Positions 1 to 6,669 of a stretch of 17,005 bases of DNA are shown in pieces (within the stretch, counting starts at the first letter, position 1; each line of letters opens with the position of its first letter). The notes below the pieces were generated by a model that was given only the letters and a program-made list of their open reading frames with translations, did no database searches and was not told where the DNA came from. A program made the position numbers and the translations under genes. The stretch is taken from the NCBI GenBank assembly GCA_966080355.1, contig CBHROW010000080.1, positions 1 to 17,005 of the forward strand, given 5' to 3'. Source of the DNA: Chryseosolibacter sp966080355 (GTDB lineage Bacteria > Bacteroidota > Bacteroidia > Cytophagales > Cyclobacteriaceae).

Positions 1-227
1 TTTGTGGTATCGCCAGCTTCAACATAATGAATGTCACGCCAGTCCGCTTTGTATTGAAATTGTCTGGCTGTCAGATTTTCTTCAGCAAAGTAAGCGTCTA
101 CGTCTGATGCCGACATGCGAAAGCTCGGCATGCAAGAATGTAAATAGAGAATTGGCGAGGCAATGACGAGAAGGATAATGGTAAGCCATACCCCGCGTCT
201 TCGCCCGGACGTTATTGGATGTTTAAT
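1..227 (-). CDS. Alpha/beta hydrolase, N-terminal part (cut by window edge), possible ATT start
   Basis: The frame is open from the left edge up to position 227 on the minus strand. It encodes a basic N-terminus (SGRRRG), one strongly hydrophobic segment (VWLTIILLVIASPILYL, about residues 13-29), then PSFRMSASD and a segment ending in IHYVEAGD. The last motif resembles the strand that precedes the oxyanion HG motif in membrane-anchored alpha/beta hydrolases; the catalytic part lies outside the window, so the family is an inference. No ATG, GTG or TTG exists between the upstream in-frame stop and the hydrophobic segment. An ATT at 227-225 would give IKHPITSG and overlap the end of the S41 protease gene by 16 bp. 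The first ATG (131-129) would delete the membrane segment, so I prefer the non-standard start. The overlap suggests co-transcription and translational coupling with the protease gene. Confidence 0.65.
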   Translation of the reverse strand, partial: MKHPITSGRRRGVWLTIILLVIASPILYLHSCMPSFRMSASDVDAYFAEENLTARQFQYKADWRDIHYVEAGDTT

Positions 228-1858
228 ATCTTTTTGTATTGGTTGCTATTGTGAACGACCTCTACGGCTTTCCTGATATCTTCATCGTACTTGAAACCCG
301 TTTCGATTCCACCCTTCTCGAGATGGTAACGAGACACGATCTCTTCCTCCAGCAACATCTTGATCTGATCTTTGTAGAGGTTCAACTCATTCTTCTTGCT
401 GTCCTCAATCCGCTTTTGGATCTGGTCGAGGGAAACTTTAAGGTCGTTGTAGTATTTTTCTTTCTTCGCTTCTTCGGTCAATTGCTGCAATCCAAACTCA
501 AGGTACGTTTTGTAATTGTAATTCTTGTCCTTCATCCAGTTGACAAACTGTTGGTATTCCTCGTCCGTCATGCTCCAGTTGCGCGCATCGACCGGAGTTG
601 TTCGTGCATTCACAAAAGTTGTAGCGTAATCGAACAGAAATCCTTTTTCAAAGAGAACCTGCGAAAGGGGATGTGCTTCTTCTGCCTGCAACTTGATATC
701 GGGTTCAATTCCACCTCCGTCATATACCGTTCTTCCTGTTGCTGTCTTGAAAGCACGTTTCAATGAATCAGGAATCGATCCTACGCTTCCATCGTCTCTG
801 CGGTGAGCGTAATCCAGCACCTGGATACAACGGCCGGTTGGTGTGTAATATTTTGCAGTCGTCACTTTCAGTTGGGAATTGTATGAAAGTGGACGGCTCA
901 CTTGCACCAATCCTTTACCATATGATTTTTCTCCGATGATCACCGCGCGATCATAGTCCTGAAGTGTTCCCGCTACGATCTCCGATGCTGACGCACTTCC
1001 GCGATTGATTAAAACGGTAACCGGGATCTCCGTGTCCGTTGGGTTGTTGAGCGTTTCGTAATTGAGATTATTCTCGGGAATTTTTCCCTTTGTGCTCACT
1101 ACCAGTTTTCCTTTTGGGATGAAAAGGTTACAAATGTTCACCGCTTCGATGAGGAGACCTCCGGGATTGCCGCGCAAGTCGAGAATAACACCTTTTGCTC
1201 CCTGATCTTTCAAAGACACCAGCGCATTACGAACTTCCTTGGCTGCATCAGGTGTGAAATCCGAGAGATGAACATACGCGACATCCTTACCGACCATACC
1301 GAAGTAAGGGACGTTGTTTACTTTGATCTTCTCGCGTTTGAATTCCAGACGAATCGGTTTCTCAACACCCATGCGCCTGATGGTCAATGCAACCGGAGTT
1401 CCGATCTGGCCTTTCATCAGCTGGCTCGATTGCTCACGCGATAACTTTGAAAGTTCGATGTCATCAATCTTCAACACTTCGTCTCCGATCTTGAGGCCGC
1501 CCTTCTGAGCGCCATATCCTTCCATGATCATGGTCACCACGGTGCGGTTTCCGATCTCGCGCGTGATCGCTCCGATGCCTCCGTATTGGCCGGTGTTAAT
1601 GGTCCTGAAATCTTCTACTTCATCTTCGGGAATATAATTCGTGTACGGATCCAGCGAAGTTAACATCGCATCGATGCCGGTACGAACTAAAATATTGGGA
1701 TTGACCTCATCTACATAGAGTGCATTCACCTCTTTAAAGAGCGTTGCGAATATGTCGAGGTTCTTGGCGATTTCGAAGTAACGTTCAGCGGGGCGCGAGA
1801 AGGAGAAGGCCAACACCACAGCCACAACCAGGCTGAAAACAATCAGTTTTCTTTTCAT
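212..1858 (-). CDS. S41 family C-terminal processing peptidase (CtpA/Prc type)
   Basis: A 548-residue periplasmic serine protease. Residues 1-20 form a signal peptide or membrane anchor (KRKLIVFSLVVAVVLAFSF). An N-terminal helical region carries LTSLDPYTNYIP, typical of the family. A PDZ domain spans about 90-165 (GGIGA near 93-97, GLKIGDEVLKID near 121-132). The S41 catalytic core follows, with LDLRGNPGG near 227-234, the nucleophile block GSASASEIVAG near 287-297 and GEKSYGKGLVQ near 309-319. By family analogy the Ser/Lys dyad is Ser290 and Lys315. A lysine- and glutamate-rich C-terminal extension of about 110 residues is predicted helical. Such proteases degrade or trim periplasmic and outer-membrane proteins from their C-termini; the natural substrate here cannot be told. 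A 168-bp gap separates it from the dipeptidase gene upstream, so it may have its own promoter. The gene end overlaps the hydrolase frame downstream. Confidence 0.95.
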   Translation of the reverse strand: MKRKLIVFSLVVAVVLAFSFSRPAERYFEIAKNLDIFATLFKEVNALYVDEVNPNILVRTGIDAMLTSLDPYTNYIPEDEVEDFRTINTGQYGGIGAITREIGNRTVVTMIMEGYGAQKGGLKIGDEVLKIDDIELSKLSREQSSQLMKGQIGTPVALTIRRMGVEKPIRLEFKREKIKVNNVPYFGMVGKDVAYVHLSDFTPDAAKEVRNALVSLKDQGAKGVILDLRGNPGGLLIEAVNICNLFIPKGKLVVSTKGKIPENNLNYETLNNPTDTEIPVTVLINRGSASASEIVAGTLQDYDRAVIIGEKSYGKGLVQVSRPLSYNSQLKVTTAKYYTPTGRCIQVLDYAHRRDDGSVGSIPDSLKRAFKTATGRTVYDGGGIEPDIKLQAEEAHPLSQVLFEKGFLFDYATTFVNARTTPVDARNWSMTDEEYQQFVNWMKDKNYNYKTYLEFGLQQLTEEAKKEKYYNDLKVSLDQIQKRIEDSKKNELNLYKDQIKMLLEEEIVSRYHLEKGGIETGFKYDEDIRKAVEVVHNSNQYKKILNIQ

Positions 1859-2026
1859 AACAGAGGATTCACGTCAGCAATCGGCATATAAAAGCTATAC
1901 CGTACCGTAATTTCCTGTTTTATACGGGAAAAAGCATGACCGTGAATGATTTTGTGATCTTTATTATGACAAACGGCAGGAATGGCCGAAAGATATACGT
2001 GTTTATACCGAGCGTTTGACAGAACG

Positions 2027-3148
2027 TCACGTAAGGAAAGTTAGTCGTCTCCCCAATACCGTGCTATAACTGACTAACTGGCTCCAGGCATTTCGAAGAA
2101 ATCTCAACCAGTTTCCATGCATGACTTTTTCAATATCAGCGAGCGCATAGCCACGCTTGGTCAGCAGAGTCGGGATTTTCTGCAAATCCGCAATGGTCTC
2201 GATGTCGTAAGGACTTTGTTCTTTACCGAATGCGCCATCGAGGTCAGAACCAATCGCGATATGGTTGGCGTTGCCGGCTATCTGGCAAATATGATCCATA
2301 TGATCGATCAGCACGTCAAGTCCACAATTCATTTGGCGCGGAGTAGACACACCTTTCTGCCAGTTCGGCACCATCATCCACGTATCCATCACCCCACCTA
2401 TCACGGCTCCGCGGTTGATAAGCTCGCGGATCATTTCATCACTGAACTGCCGGTTGTGATCGACAAGCTTGCGACAATTGTTATGACTTGCCCACACATG
2501 ACCGTGAAAGTTGTCGAGTGCTTCCCAAAAACTTTCATCGCACAAATGTGTTGCGTCAAGAATGATATTCAGGCGCTGCATTTCTTTCAGCAGTTCGCGA
2601 CCGGCTTGTCCGATGCCTCCTGTTGCATTCGTTCCCTGCGCATACCGACCAGGTCCATAATGTCCGGGCCCCACCGCGCGTAATCCATACCGATGTGCGC
2701 GTTCAAGATGTTTTATCCTCACGATCGAATCAGCACCTTCGAGACTTAAAATATATCCAATTGATTTTTTGTCGCCCGGCTTTTTCGTTGTCCATGCGGT
2801 TACTTGCTTTTCAAGCGAAGCGAGATCGGTGACGGGTGTAAGTTCACCTTCTTCTTCCATTTGTTTGTACCAGGCGAGCTGGGCCTGCGTTTGCGCCCAG
2901 GCTTGCTGTGGAGAATTCCACCCGGGCAAATTATTTCCCGGTGCGACATAGCGGGCGATTTGCGTTGCCACCACGATGCCAACATCTCCTTTGCGTAGTT
3001 CTTCAAAGCTGACCACGTTGTTACCACGATCAGGTTTATCTTTCATACCGCGTTCGCGTTCGCGGATCTCGCTGATCGGACGTGTGAGGTCACGATTCCA
3101 TTCCATCGCGTTCATGGCCAGGTCGAGGTGGGCGTCTATGGTAAACAT
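2027..3148 (-). CDS. M19 family (renal-dipeptidase-like) zinc dipeptidase
   Basis: A 373-residue metallo-dipeptidase of the amidohydrolase fold. Visible metal and active-site motifs in order are DAHLD (His7, Asp9), LSLEGAD (Glu137), DATH (His201), SHNNCR (His222) and GSDLDG (Asp302/Asp304). The segment GLRAVGPGHYGPGRYAQG near 155-172 fits the substrate loop. There is no signal peptide, so it should act in the cytoplasm. M19 enzymes cleave dipeptides and tolerate a D-residue at the C-terminal position, which fits a role in releasing D-amino acids for the enzyme encoded just upstream. It is the last gene of the putative D-amino-acid cluster, 132 bp downstream of the DTA/DSD-fold gene; that gap holds a pair of inverted heptamer arrays. 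The C-terminal tail of about 18 residues after NWLRFLRNAW looks poorly conserved. Annotations often call this family membrane dipeptidase, although nothing here suggests a membrane anchor. Confidence 0.93.
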   Translation of the reverse strand: MFTIDAHLDLAMNAMEWNRDLTRPISEIRERERGMKDKPDRGNNVVSFEELRKGDVGIVVATQIARYVAPGNNLPGWNSPQQAWAQTQAQLAWYKQMEEEGELTPVTDLASLEKQVTAWTTKKPGDKKSIGYILSLEGADSIVRIKHLERAHRYGLRAVGPGHYGPGRYAQGTNATGGIGQAGRELLKEMQRLNIILDATHLCDESFWEALDNFHGHVWASHNNCRKLVDHNRQFSDEMIRELINRGAVIGGVMDTWMMVPNWQKGVSTPRQMNCGLDVLIDHMDHICQIAGNANHIAIGSDLDGAFGKEQSPYDIETIADLQKIPTLLTKRGYALADIEKVMHGNWLRFLRNAWSQLVSYSTVLGRRLTFLT

Positions 3149-3152
3149 TTTG

Positions 3153-3188
3153 AGAATTTAAGATTTTAAATTTTCAGATTTTAGATTT
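3153..3188. repeat. A/T-rich heptamer array, dipeptidase-start side
   Basis: Degenerate tandem units of about 7 bases on the plus strand (TTTAAGA, TTTTAAA, TTTTCAGA, TTTTAGA, TTTGG). It lies 4 bp upstream of the dipeptidase ATG. The stretch ATTTTAGATTT (3178-3188) is a perfect inverted match to AAATCTAAAAT at 3270-3280, the partner array at the other end of the same intergenic gap. Confidence 0.6.
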
Positions 3189-3260
3189 GGAACCCATCCT
3201 GATTTCAAATGGCTCATGTTAATTAAGTTATCCTTAGTGAGAGATGACATCGAACAAACA

Positions 3261-3286
3261 TTAAATCTTAAATCTAAAATTTAGAT
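3261..3286. repeat. A/T-rich heptamer array overlapping the DTA/DSD-fold stop codon
   Basis: Plus-strand units TTAAATC, TTAAATC, TAAAATT, TAGAT. Read on the coding (minus) strand the array starts inside the TAA stop codon (3283-3281) and continues ATTTTAG, ATTTAAG, ATTTAAT. It is the inverted partner of the array at 3153-3188 (11 bp perfect at 3270-3280 against 3178-3188); about 72 bp lie between the two arrays. In a transcript spanning both genes they could pair, but the A/T content makes the stem weak. Confidence 0.6.
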
Positions 3287-4378
3287 CGTCAGCTTTCTCT
3301 TCCTTGACGAGTTAACCCATGTCTCGGTAAATTTTCCATCGATGACAACGTTCGCCAGATCATGCAGCGCGACTGTCGGGCAGACGTGGAAAGGAACGCC
3401 ATACAGCACATCACCGACCGCATATTTTTTTTGTGTTTTAAAAACCATGTGTTCTTCACTGTGGCCGATAGGTTCGAGCTCCGGTGCATTCAGGAAAAAC
3501 ACACGATTCGCCAATGGATTTTCCGATGCGATGGCCTTATGCCCGAGGTCGGTGCAAATGATGTTTTCGGATGGAAGAGAAATTACTCTAGAAATTACGA
3601 GCGCAGCGTGTTCGTAATGCTGCTCTTGAAGAATCGCTTCGTATCCTTTGTCCCAGTAGATAAATGTTCCTGGACTGCATTCAACGTCTTGGCGTTTGGC
3701 GTGTATCGAAAATGTTGGAGTTCCACCGGCAACAATGATCAATCGCTTCCCGAACTTCTTTTCAATTTGCGATTGAAGGTCGGTTGTCATTGCAAATGCT
3801 TCATCACATCGCTTTTTGCGAGCGTCATAATCTGTGTCGCGAAGATGACCATCATAGGCATGAAGACCGATGATGGTCAGACCTTTGATGTGTTGCAGCG
3901 ATTCAACGAGTGCCAACGCTTTCGCGGGATCGATTCCCGTGCGGTTCATACCAACGTTGAGATCGATATACACACGGGCTACTTGTTCTGAAGCTTCAAA
4001 TATTTTGCCCAGGAATCGTGCAGAGTTTTCATTGTCGATCAGGCATGCCCATGCGATGTCGGGAAATTCCGTAGCGAGCGAACTGAGTCGAAATGCTTTA
4101 GGCCCGACAGGCTGGTAGGCGAGGAGAATGTCTTTTGCGCCTGCCATCGCAAGCATCTCGGCTTCCGCAATGGTAGCGCATTTGAATTTCCTGATTCCGG
4201 CTTCTAACATCAGGCGGGATACTTCGAGAGATTTGTGTGTTTTGATGTGGGGCCGCAGCCTGCTCACATTATCGATCGACCGCAGCAATTCGGCAATGTT
4301 ACGCTTCACCCGTTCCGGATACACAACCAGTGCCGGTGAATCAAGAGCATCAATATTTTTTATTTCGTACCAGCTCAT
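3281..4378 (-). CDS. D-threonine aldolase / D-serine dehydratase fold PLP enzyme
   Basis: A 365-residue fold-type III (alanine-racemase-like) PLP enzyme. The N-terminal barrel has LDSPALVVYPERVKRN at its start and the PLP-lysine motif RPHIKTHK (Lys46 by family analogy). Further barrel motifs are ARVYIDLNVGMNRTG, GLHAYDGHLRD and IIVAGGTPT. The C-terminal D-ser_dehydrat-type domain ends with VPFHVCPTVALHD, where His331 and Cys333 would bind the metal. As I recall, characterised eukaryotic D-serine dehydratases use His and Cys for zinc, while characterised D-threonine aldolases use His and Asp for manganese, so the H-x-C pattern points to D-serine deamination to pyruvate and ammonia. That assignment is an inference; D-threonine cleavage to glycine and acetaldehyde remains possible. 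A RidA gene lies 143 bp upstream and a GntP permease beyond it, which fits a dehydratase that releases 2-aminoacrylate. Cytoplasmic, no signal peptide. Confidence 0.88.
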   Translation of the reverse strand: MSWYEIKNIDALDSPALVVYPERVKRNIAELLRSIDNVSRLRPHIKTHKSLEVSRLMLEAGIRKFKCATIAEAEMLAMAGAKDILLAYQPVGPKAFRLSSLATEFPDIAWACLIDNENSARFLGKIFEASEQVARVYIDLNVGMNRTGIDPAKALALVESLQHIKGLTIIGLHAYDGHLRDTDYDARKKRCDEAFAMTTDLQSQIEKKFGKRLIIVAGGTPTFSIHAKRQDVECSPGTFIYWDKGYEAILQEQHYEHAALVISRVISLPSENIICTDLGHKAIASENPLANRVFFLNAPELEPIGHSEEHMVFKTQKKYAVGDVLYGVPFHVCPTVALHDLANVVIDGKFTETWVNSSRKRKLTI

Positions 4379-4390
4379 ATTTTTTTATTT

Positions 4391-4421
4391 GTCATCAGGT
4401 CACTCCACGTGGTCTGATGAC
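4391..4421. repeat. REP-like palindrome 1 (13-5-13 hairpin)
   Basis: Left arm GTCATCAGGTCAC, 5-base loop TCCAC, right arm GTGGTCTGATGAC. Eleven Watson-Crick pairs and two positions that are G-U wobbles in RNA. It lies 12 bp upstream of the DTA/DSD-fold ATG. Each arm is 11 of 13 identical to an arm of the second palindrome at 4489-4519, but in swapped order, so the two form an A-B...B-A set. Confidence 0.75.
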
Positions 4422-4488
4422 TACCACCGAAGATTAAAAAAACACTGAAGTTTGATTGATCTCTGGCTTCCATTCAACATGATATTTA

Positions 4489-4519
4489 GTGGTCAGACGA
4501 CCTGAAGTCGTCAGATCAC
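4489..4519. repeat. REP-like palindrome 2 (13-5-13 hairpin)
   Basis: Left arm GTGGTCAGACGAC, loop CTGAA, right arm GTCGTCAGATCAC. Eleven Watson-Crick pairs, one wobble position and one A-A mismatch. It ends 2 bp from the RidA stop codon. A 67-bp spacer (4422-4488) separates it from palindrome 1. On the coding strand the hairpin immediately follows the RidA stop, so it could protect the 3' end of an upstream permease-RidA message or act as a weak terminator; no U-tract follows. Confidence 0.75.
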
Positions 4520-4521
4520 GA

Positions 4522-4986
4522 TCAGGAGATGAGTTCAAACATCGCTTCGATCTCGACCGGAATATTGTCCGGCAATGACCCCATTCCAACTGCGCTGCGT
4601 ACACCTACACCGTTGTCATCGCCCCAGATTTTTGCGAACAGTTCACTGCAACCATTGATGATGAATGGGTGACGTTCAAATTCTGGAACGCAATTAACCA
4701 TGCCAAGCACTTTGATGACACGCTTGACCTTATTCAGCGAGCCGAGGTTTTTTTTCAAGGTCGCCAGGATCGCGAGGCCCACCTGTTGTGCTGCAAGTTT
4801 CCCTTCTTCCGGTGTCATGTCCTTTCCAATCCTGCCGATAATGAGTGTTCCATCTTCTTTCACTGTTCCATGTCCGGAAACGTAGACGAATTGGTCGACT
4901 GTCAAAAAAGGTTTGTAAACACCAAGCGGTTTTGGTGCTGGCGGCAGTGTGAGTTTGAGCGCTTCGAATTGTTGATCGGGTGTCAT
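4522..4986 (-). CDS. RidA family (YjgF/YER057c/UK114) enamine/imine deaminase-like protein
   Basis: A 154-residue chorismate-mutase-like fold protein, slightly longer than E. coli RidA (about 128 residues). Recognisable features are FVYVSGHGTVKEDG (about 33-46), the YEEG-like TPEEGKLAAQQVGLAILATLK helix and the C-terminal VRSAVGMGSLPDNIPVEIEA. The Arg in VRSAVG and the LP...VEIE strand match the active-site region of the superfamily. RidA proteins hydrolyse reactive enamines and imines such as 2-aminoacrylate, which form when PLP enzymes dehydrate serine. The ATG is 5 bp downstream of the GntP permease stop, so the two are almost certainly co-transcribed. The PLP enzyme gene follows after a 143-bp gap with two hairpins. 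This context makes detoxification of the dehydratase intermediate the most likely job. Sequence details suggest one of the less-studied RidA subgroups, whose activity is often untested. Confidence 0.9.
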   Translation of the reverse strand: MTPDQQFEALKLTLPPAPKPLGVYKPFLTVDQFVYVSGHGTVKEDGTLIIGRIGKDMTPEEGKLAAQQVGLAILATLKKNLGSLNKVKRVIKVLGMVNCVPEFERHPFIINGCSELFAKIWGDDNGVGVRSAVGMGSLPDNIPVEIEAMFELIS

Positions 4987-4991
4987 AAAAA

Positions 4992-6308
4992 TCAGGAAAC
5001 AAAATTATTCAGCAACATCACGCCAAGGAGCCCCGCGACAGAGACGATCGTCTCCATCATCGACCAGCTTTTGATCGTGTCTTTGATACTGAGGTTGAAA
5101 TATTCTTTGAACAGCCAGAAGCCAGAGTCATTCACATGTGAGAACATGAGGCTTCCTGCACCAATGGAAAGCACCATGAGGCTTGCATCGACATTGAGTG
5201 TGGAAAGCATCGGGGCCATTAGGCCGGCCGCGGTTAGCCCTGCAACGGTTGCCGATCCAACACAAACCCGAATGACGCATGCCATCAGCCATCCAAGAAC
5301 AAGCGGATGAACATTCAGACCTCCGAGCAAAGCGGCAATGTCGTTGCTCACTCCGCTATCGATTAAAATTTGTTTGAGTGCTCCCGCTCCACTCATGATG
5401 AGCAGGATCATAGCAACATCTTTCACAGCATCACCATAGATGTCCATGATCTTTTTCATGGTGAAGCCATAGCGGATGCCAATCGAGTATGTTGCGTAAG
5501 CCAGTGAGAAGAGCAGCACAATGACCGGATCACTGAAGAACACGATCAGTTTTTTCGCAACGCCATCACCGGTGATGCGTGGCGCGATTGCCGTTGTGAG
5601 GGCGAGCAGCGCGACCGGGAGCAAAGATGACATGACACTGTTCGCCATACCAGGAAGTTTTTTTCCTTCGCTGTCAGCGGGTTTGAACGTGTCGGGAAGT
5701 TTTGAATTTATTTTTTTCAGGGCGCGGGCAAACACCGGGCCAGCCAGAATTACTGTCGGCAAGGCGATGATCAACCCGTACAATAATGTCTTGCCCATAT
5801 CGGCATGAAACTGACCAACAAGCGCGGTTGGAGAAGGATGCGGAGGGAGAAAACCGTGCGTTACGGAAAGAGACGCGAGCATGGGCAGGCCGATATAAAC
5901 AATGGGAAAGTGATATCGATATGCCACTGAAAAGATCAAGGGGATCACGAGCACGAACCCGACATTATAAAATAGTGGGATGCCGATGATGAAGCCGGTG
6001 AACATCAATGCCCAATGGATGTATCGCTCACCAAATACCTTCATCAGTCCGGAAGCAATGCGTTGTGCCGCGCCAGTTTCAGCTACGAGTTTTCCAAGCA
6101 TCGCGCCACACACGATAACGATCACAAGTCCGCCAAGCATGTCGCCAATACCTTTCTGAACTGAGCCTGTTATTTTTTCTACCGGAATCCCCAGCAACAA
6201 ACCTGCGAGTATGGAAATTATAAGGAATGCGAGGAAAGGATTGATCTTGAACCAGGTGATCAACAGAATTAAAAGTGCAATGCAGAAAAGAACGATCAGG
6301 ATTGACAT
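4992..6308 (-). CDS. GntP family permease (gluconate / D-serine type)
   Basis: A 438-residue inner-membrane proton symporter with about 11-12 hydrophobic segments. Family-like features include GIPVEKITGSVQKGIGDMLGG near the N-terminus, the loop VTHGFLPPHPSPTALVG in the first half, and CVIRVCVGSATVAGLTAAGL plus SHVNDSGFWLFKEYF in the second half. GntP members transport gluconate and related sugar acids, or D-serine in the case of DsdX. The genes immediately downstream encode RidA (5 bp away), a D-amino-acid PLP enzyme and a dipeptidase. No gluconate kinase or sugar-acid dehydratase is near, so D-serine or a related D-hydroxy amino acid is the more likely substrate; this is inferred from context. 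A 74-residue gene ends 15 bp upstream and is probably in the same transcript. Confidence 0.92.
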   Translation of the reverse strand: MSILIVLFCIALLILLITWFKINPFLAFLIISILAGLLLGIPVEKITGSVQKGIGDMLGGLVIVIVCGAMLGKLVAETGAAQRIASGLMKVFGERYIHWALMFTGFIIGIPLFYNVGFVLVIPLIFSVAYRYHFPIVYIGLPMLASLSVTHGFLPPHPSPTALVGQFHADMGKTLLYGLIIALPTVILAGPVFARALKKINSKLPDTFKPADSEGKKLPGMANSVMSSLLPVALLALTTAIAPRITGDGVAKKLIVFFSDPVIVLLFSLAYATYSIGIRYGFTMKKIMDIYGDAVKDVAMILLIMSGAGALKQILIDSGVSNDIAALLGGLNVHPLVLGWLMACVIRVCVGSATVAGLTAAGLMAPMLSTLNVDASLMVLSIGAGSLMFSHVNDSGFWLFKEYFNLSIKDTIKSWSMMETIVSVAGLLGVMLLNNFVS

Positions 6309-6323
6309 TGCGCTTTCGATGGT

Positions 6324-6548
6324 TTAAAATTTGTCGGGGATTTGGATGATGCGCACTACGATCTCATGCGGGTCTCCGTCTTTATCAACCAGGTTAAACT
6401 TGACCATGGGATTGTCGCGTTTAAGGAACGTTTCAACTTTGGTGATTTGACTGTCCTGAAGATGCTTTTCGATGTCTTTCTGCAAAATATATAGAGCGTT
6501 CGCCAGGTCTACTTCCAACGGAGAAGGATTGTAGGTTGAGGTTTTCAT
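6324..6548 (-). CDS. Small conserved-looking protein of unknown function (74 aa)
   Basis: I do not recognise the family. The 74-residue product has no signal peptide or membrane segment. The first half reads as an amphipathic helix (PLEVDLANALYILQKDIEKHLQ, roughly residues 9-31), followed by TKVETFLKRDNP and beta-like strands with KFNLVDKDGDPHEIVVRIIQIPD. It is charged overall and should be a small cytoplasmic alpha-beta protein. The stop codon is 15 bp upstream of the permease ATG, so it is probably the first gene of the D-amino-acid cluster. The balanced protein-like composition and tight spacing support a real gene. A long inverted pair of octamer arrays fills the gap between it and the FabH gene. 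Confidence 0.7.
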   Translation of the reverse strand: MKTSTYNPSPLEVDLANALYILQKDIEKHLQDSQITKVETFLKRDNPMVKFNLVDKDGDPHEIVVRIIQIPDKF

Positions 6549-6563
6549 TATTACAATTTACGC

Positions 6564-6633
6564 AAAAAGTATTAAGGTGTTGAGGTGTTAAAGTGTTAAA
6601 GTCACGAGGTGTTAAGGTATTGAAGGGTTAAGG
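6564..6633. repeat. Octamer tandem array, left arm
   Basis: After an A-rich lead (6564-6569), eight consecutive period-8 units run from 6570 to 6633: TATTAAGG, TGTTGAGG, TGTTAAAG (twice), TCACGAGG, TGTTAAGG, TATTGAAG, GGTTAAGG. One unit (TCACGAGG) is degenerate. Positions 6564-6601 match the reverse complement of 6670-6707 at 32 of 38 bases. It lies 15 bp upstream of the 74-residue gene. Confidence 0.85.
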
Positions 6634-6649
6634 TAGAATTTTTTCTAGG

Positions 6650-6661
6650 CGCTCCGGAGCG
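6650..6661. repeat. 12-bp perfect palindrome between the octamer arms
   Basis: CGCTCCGGAGCG is identical to its reverse complement. It lies in the loop of the larger inverted repeat formed by 6564-6601 and 6670-6707 and is much richer in G+C than its surroundings. It could be the tip of a cruciform or a dyad site for a protein. Confidence 0.6.
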
Positions 6662-6669
6662 AACTGGCA

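Noticed and set aside
239..766. Plus-strand 175-residue frame opposite the S41 protease gene
   Set aside because: It is antisense to a clearly conserved gene and its product has no recognisable domain; the many other antisense frames over leuS, the PLP-enzyme gene and the receptor were rejected for the same reason.
1859..2026. CCGTA...TACGG dyad upstream of the S41 gene as a regulatory site
   Set aside because: Only about 5 paired bases with an A/T-rich loop, within the range expected by chance; no promoter box pair was found in this gap.
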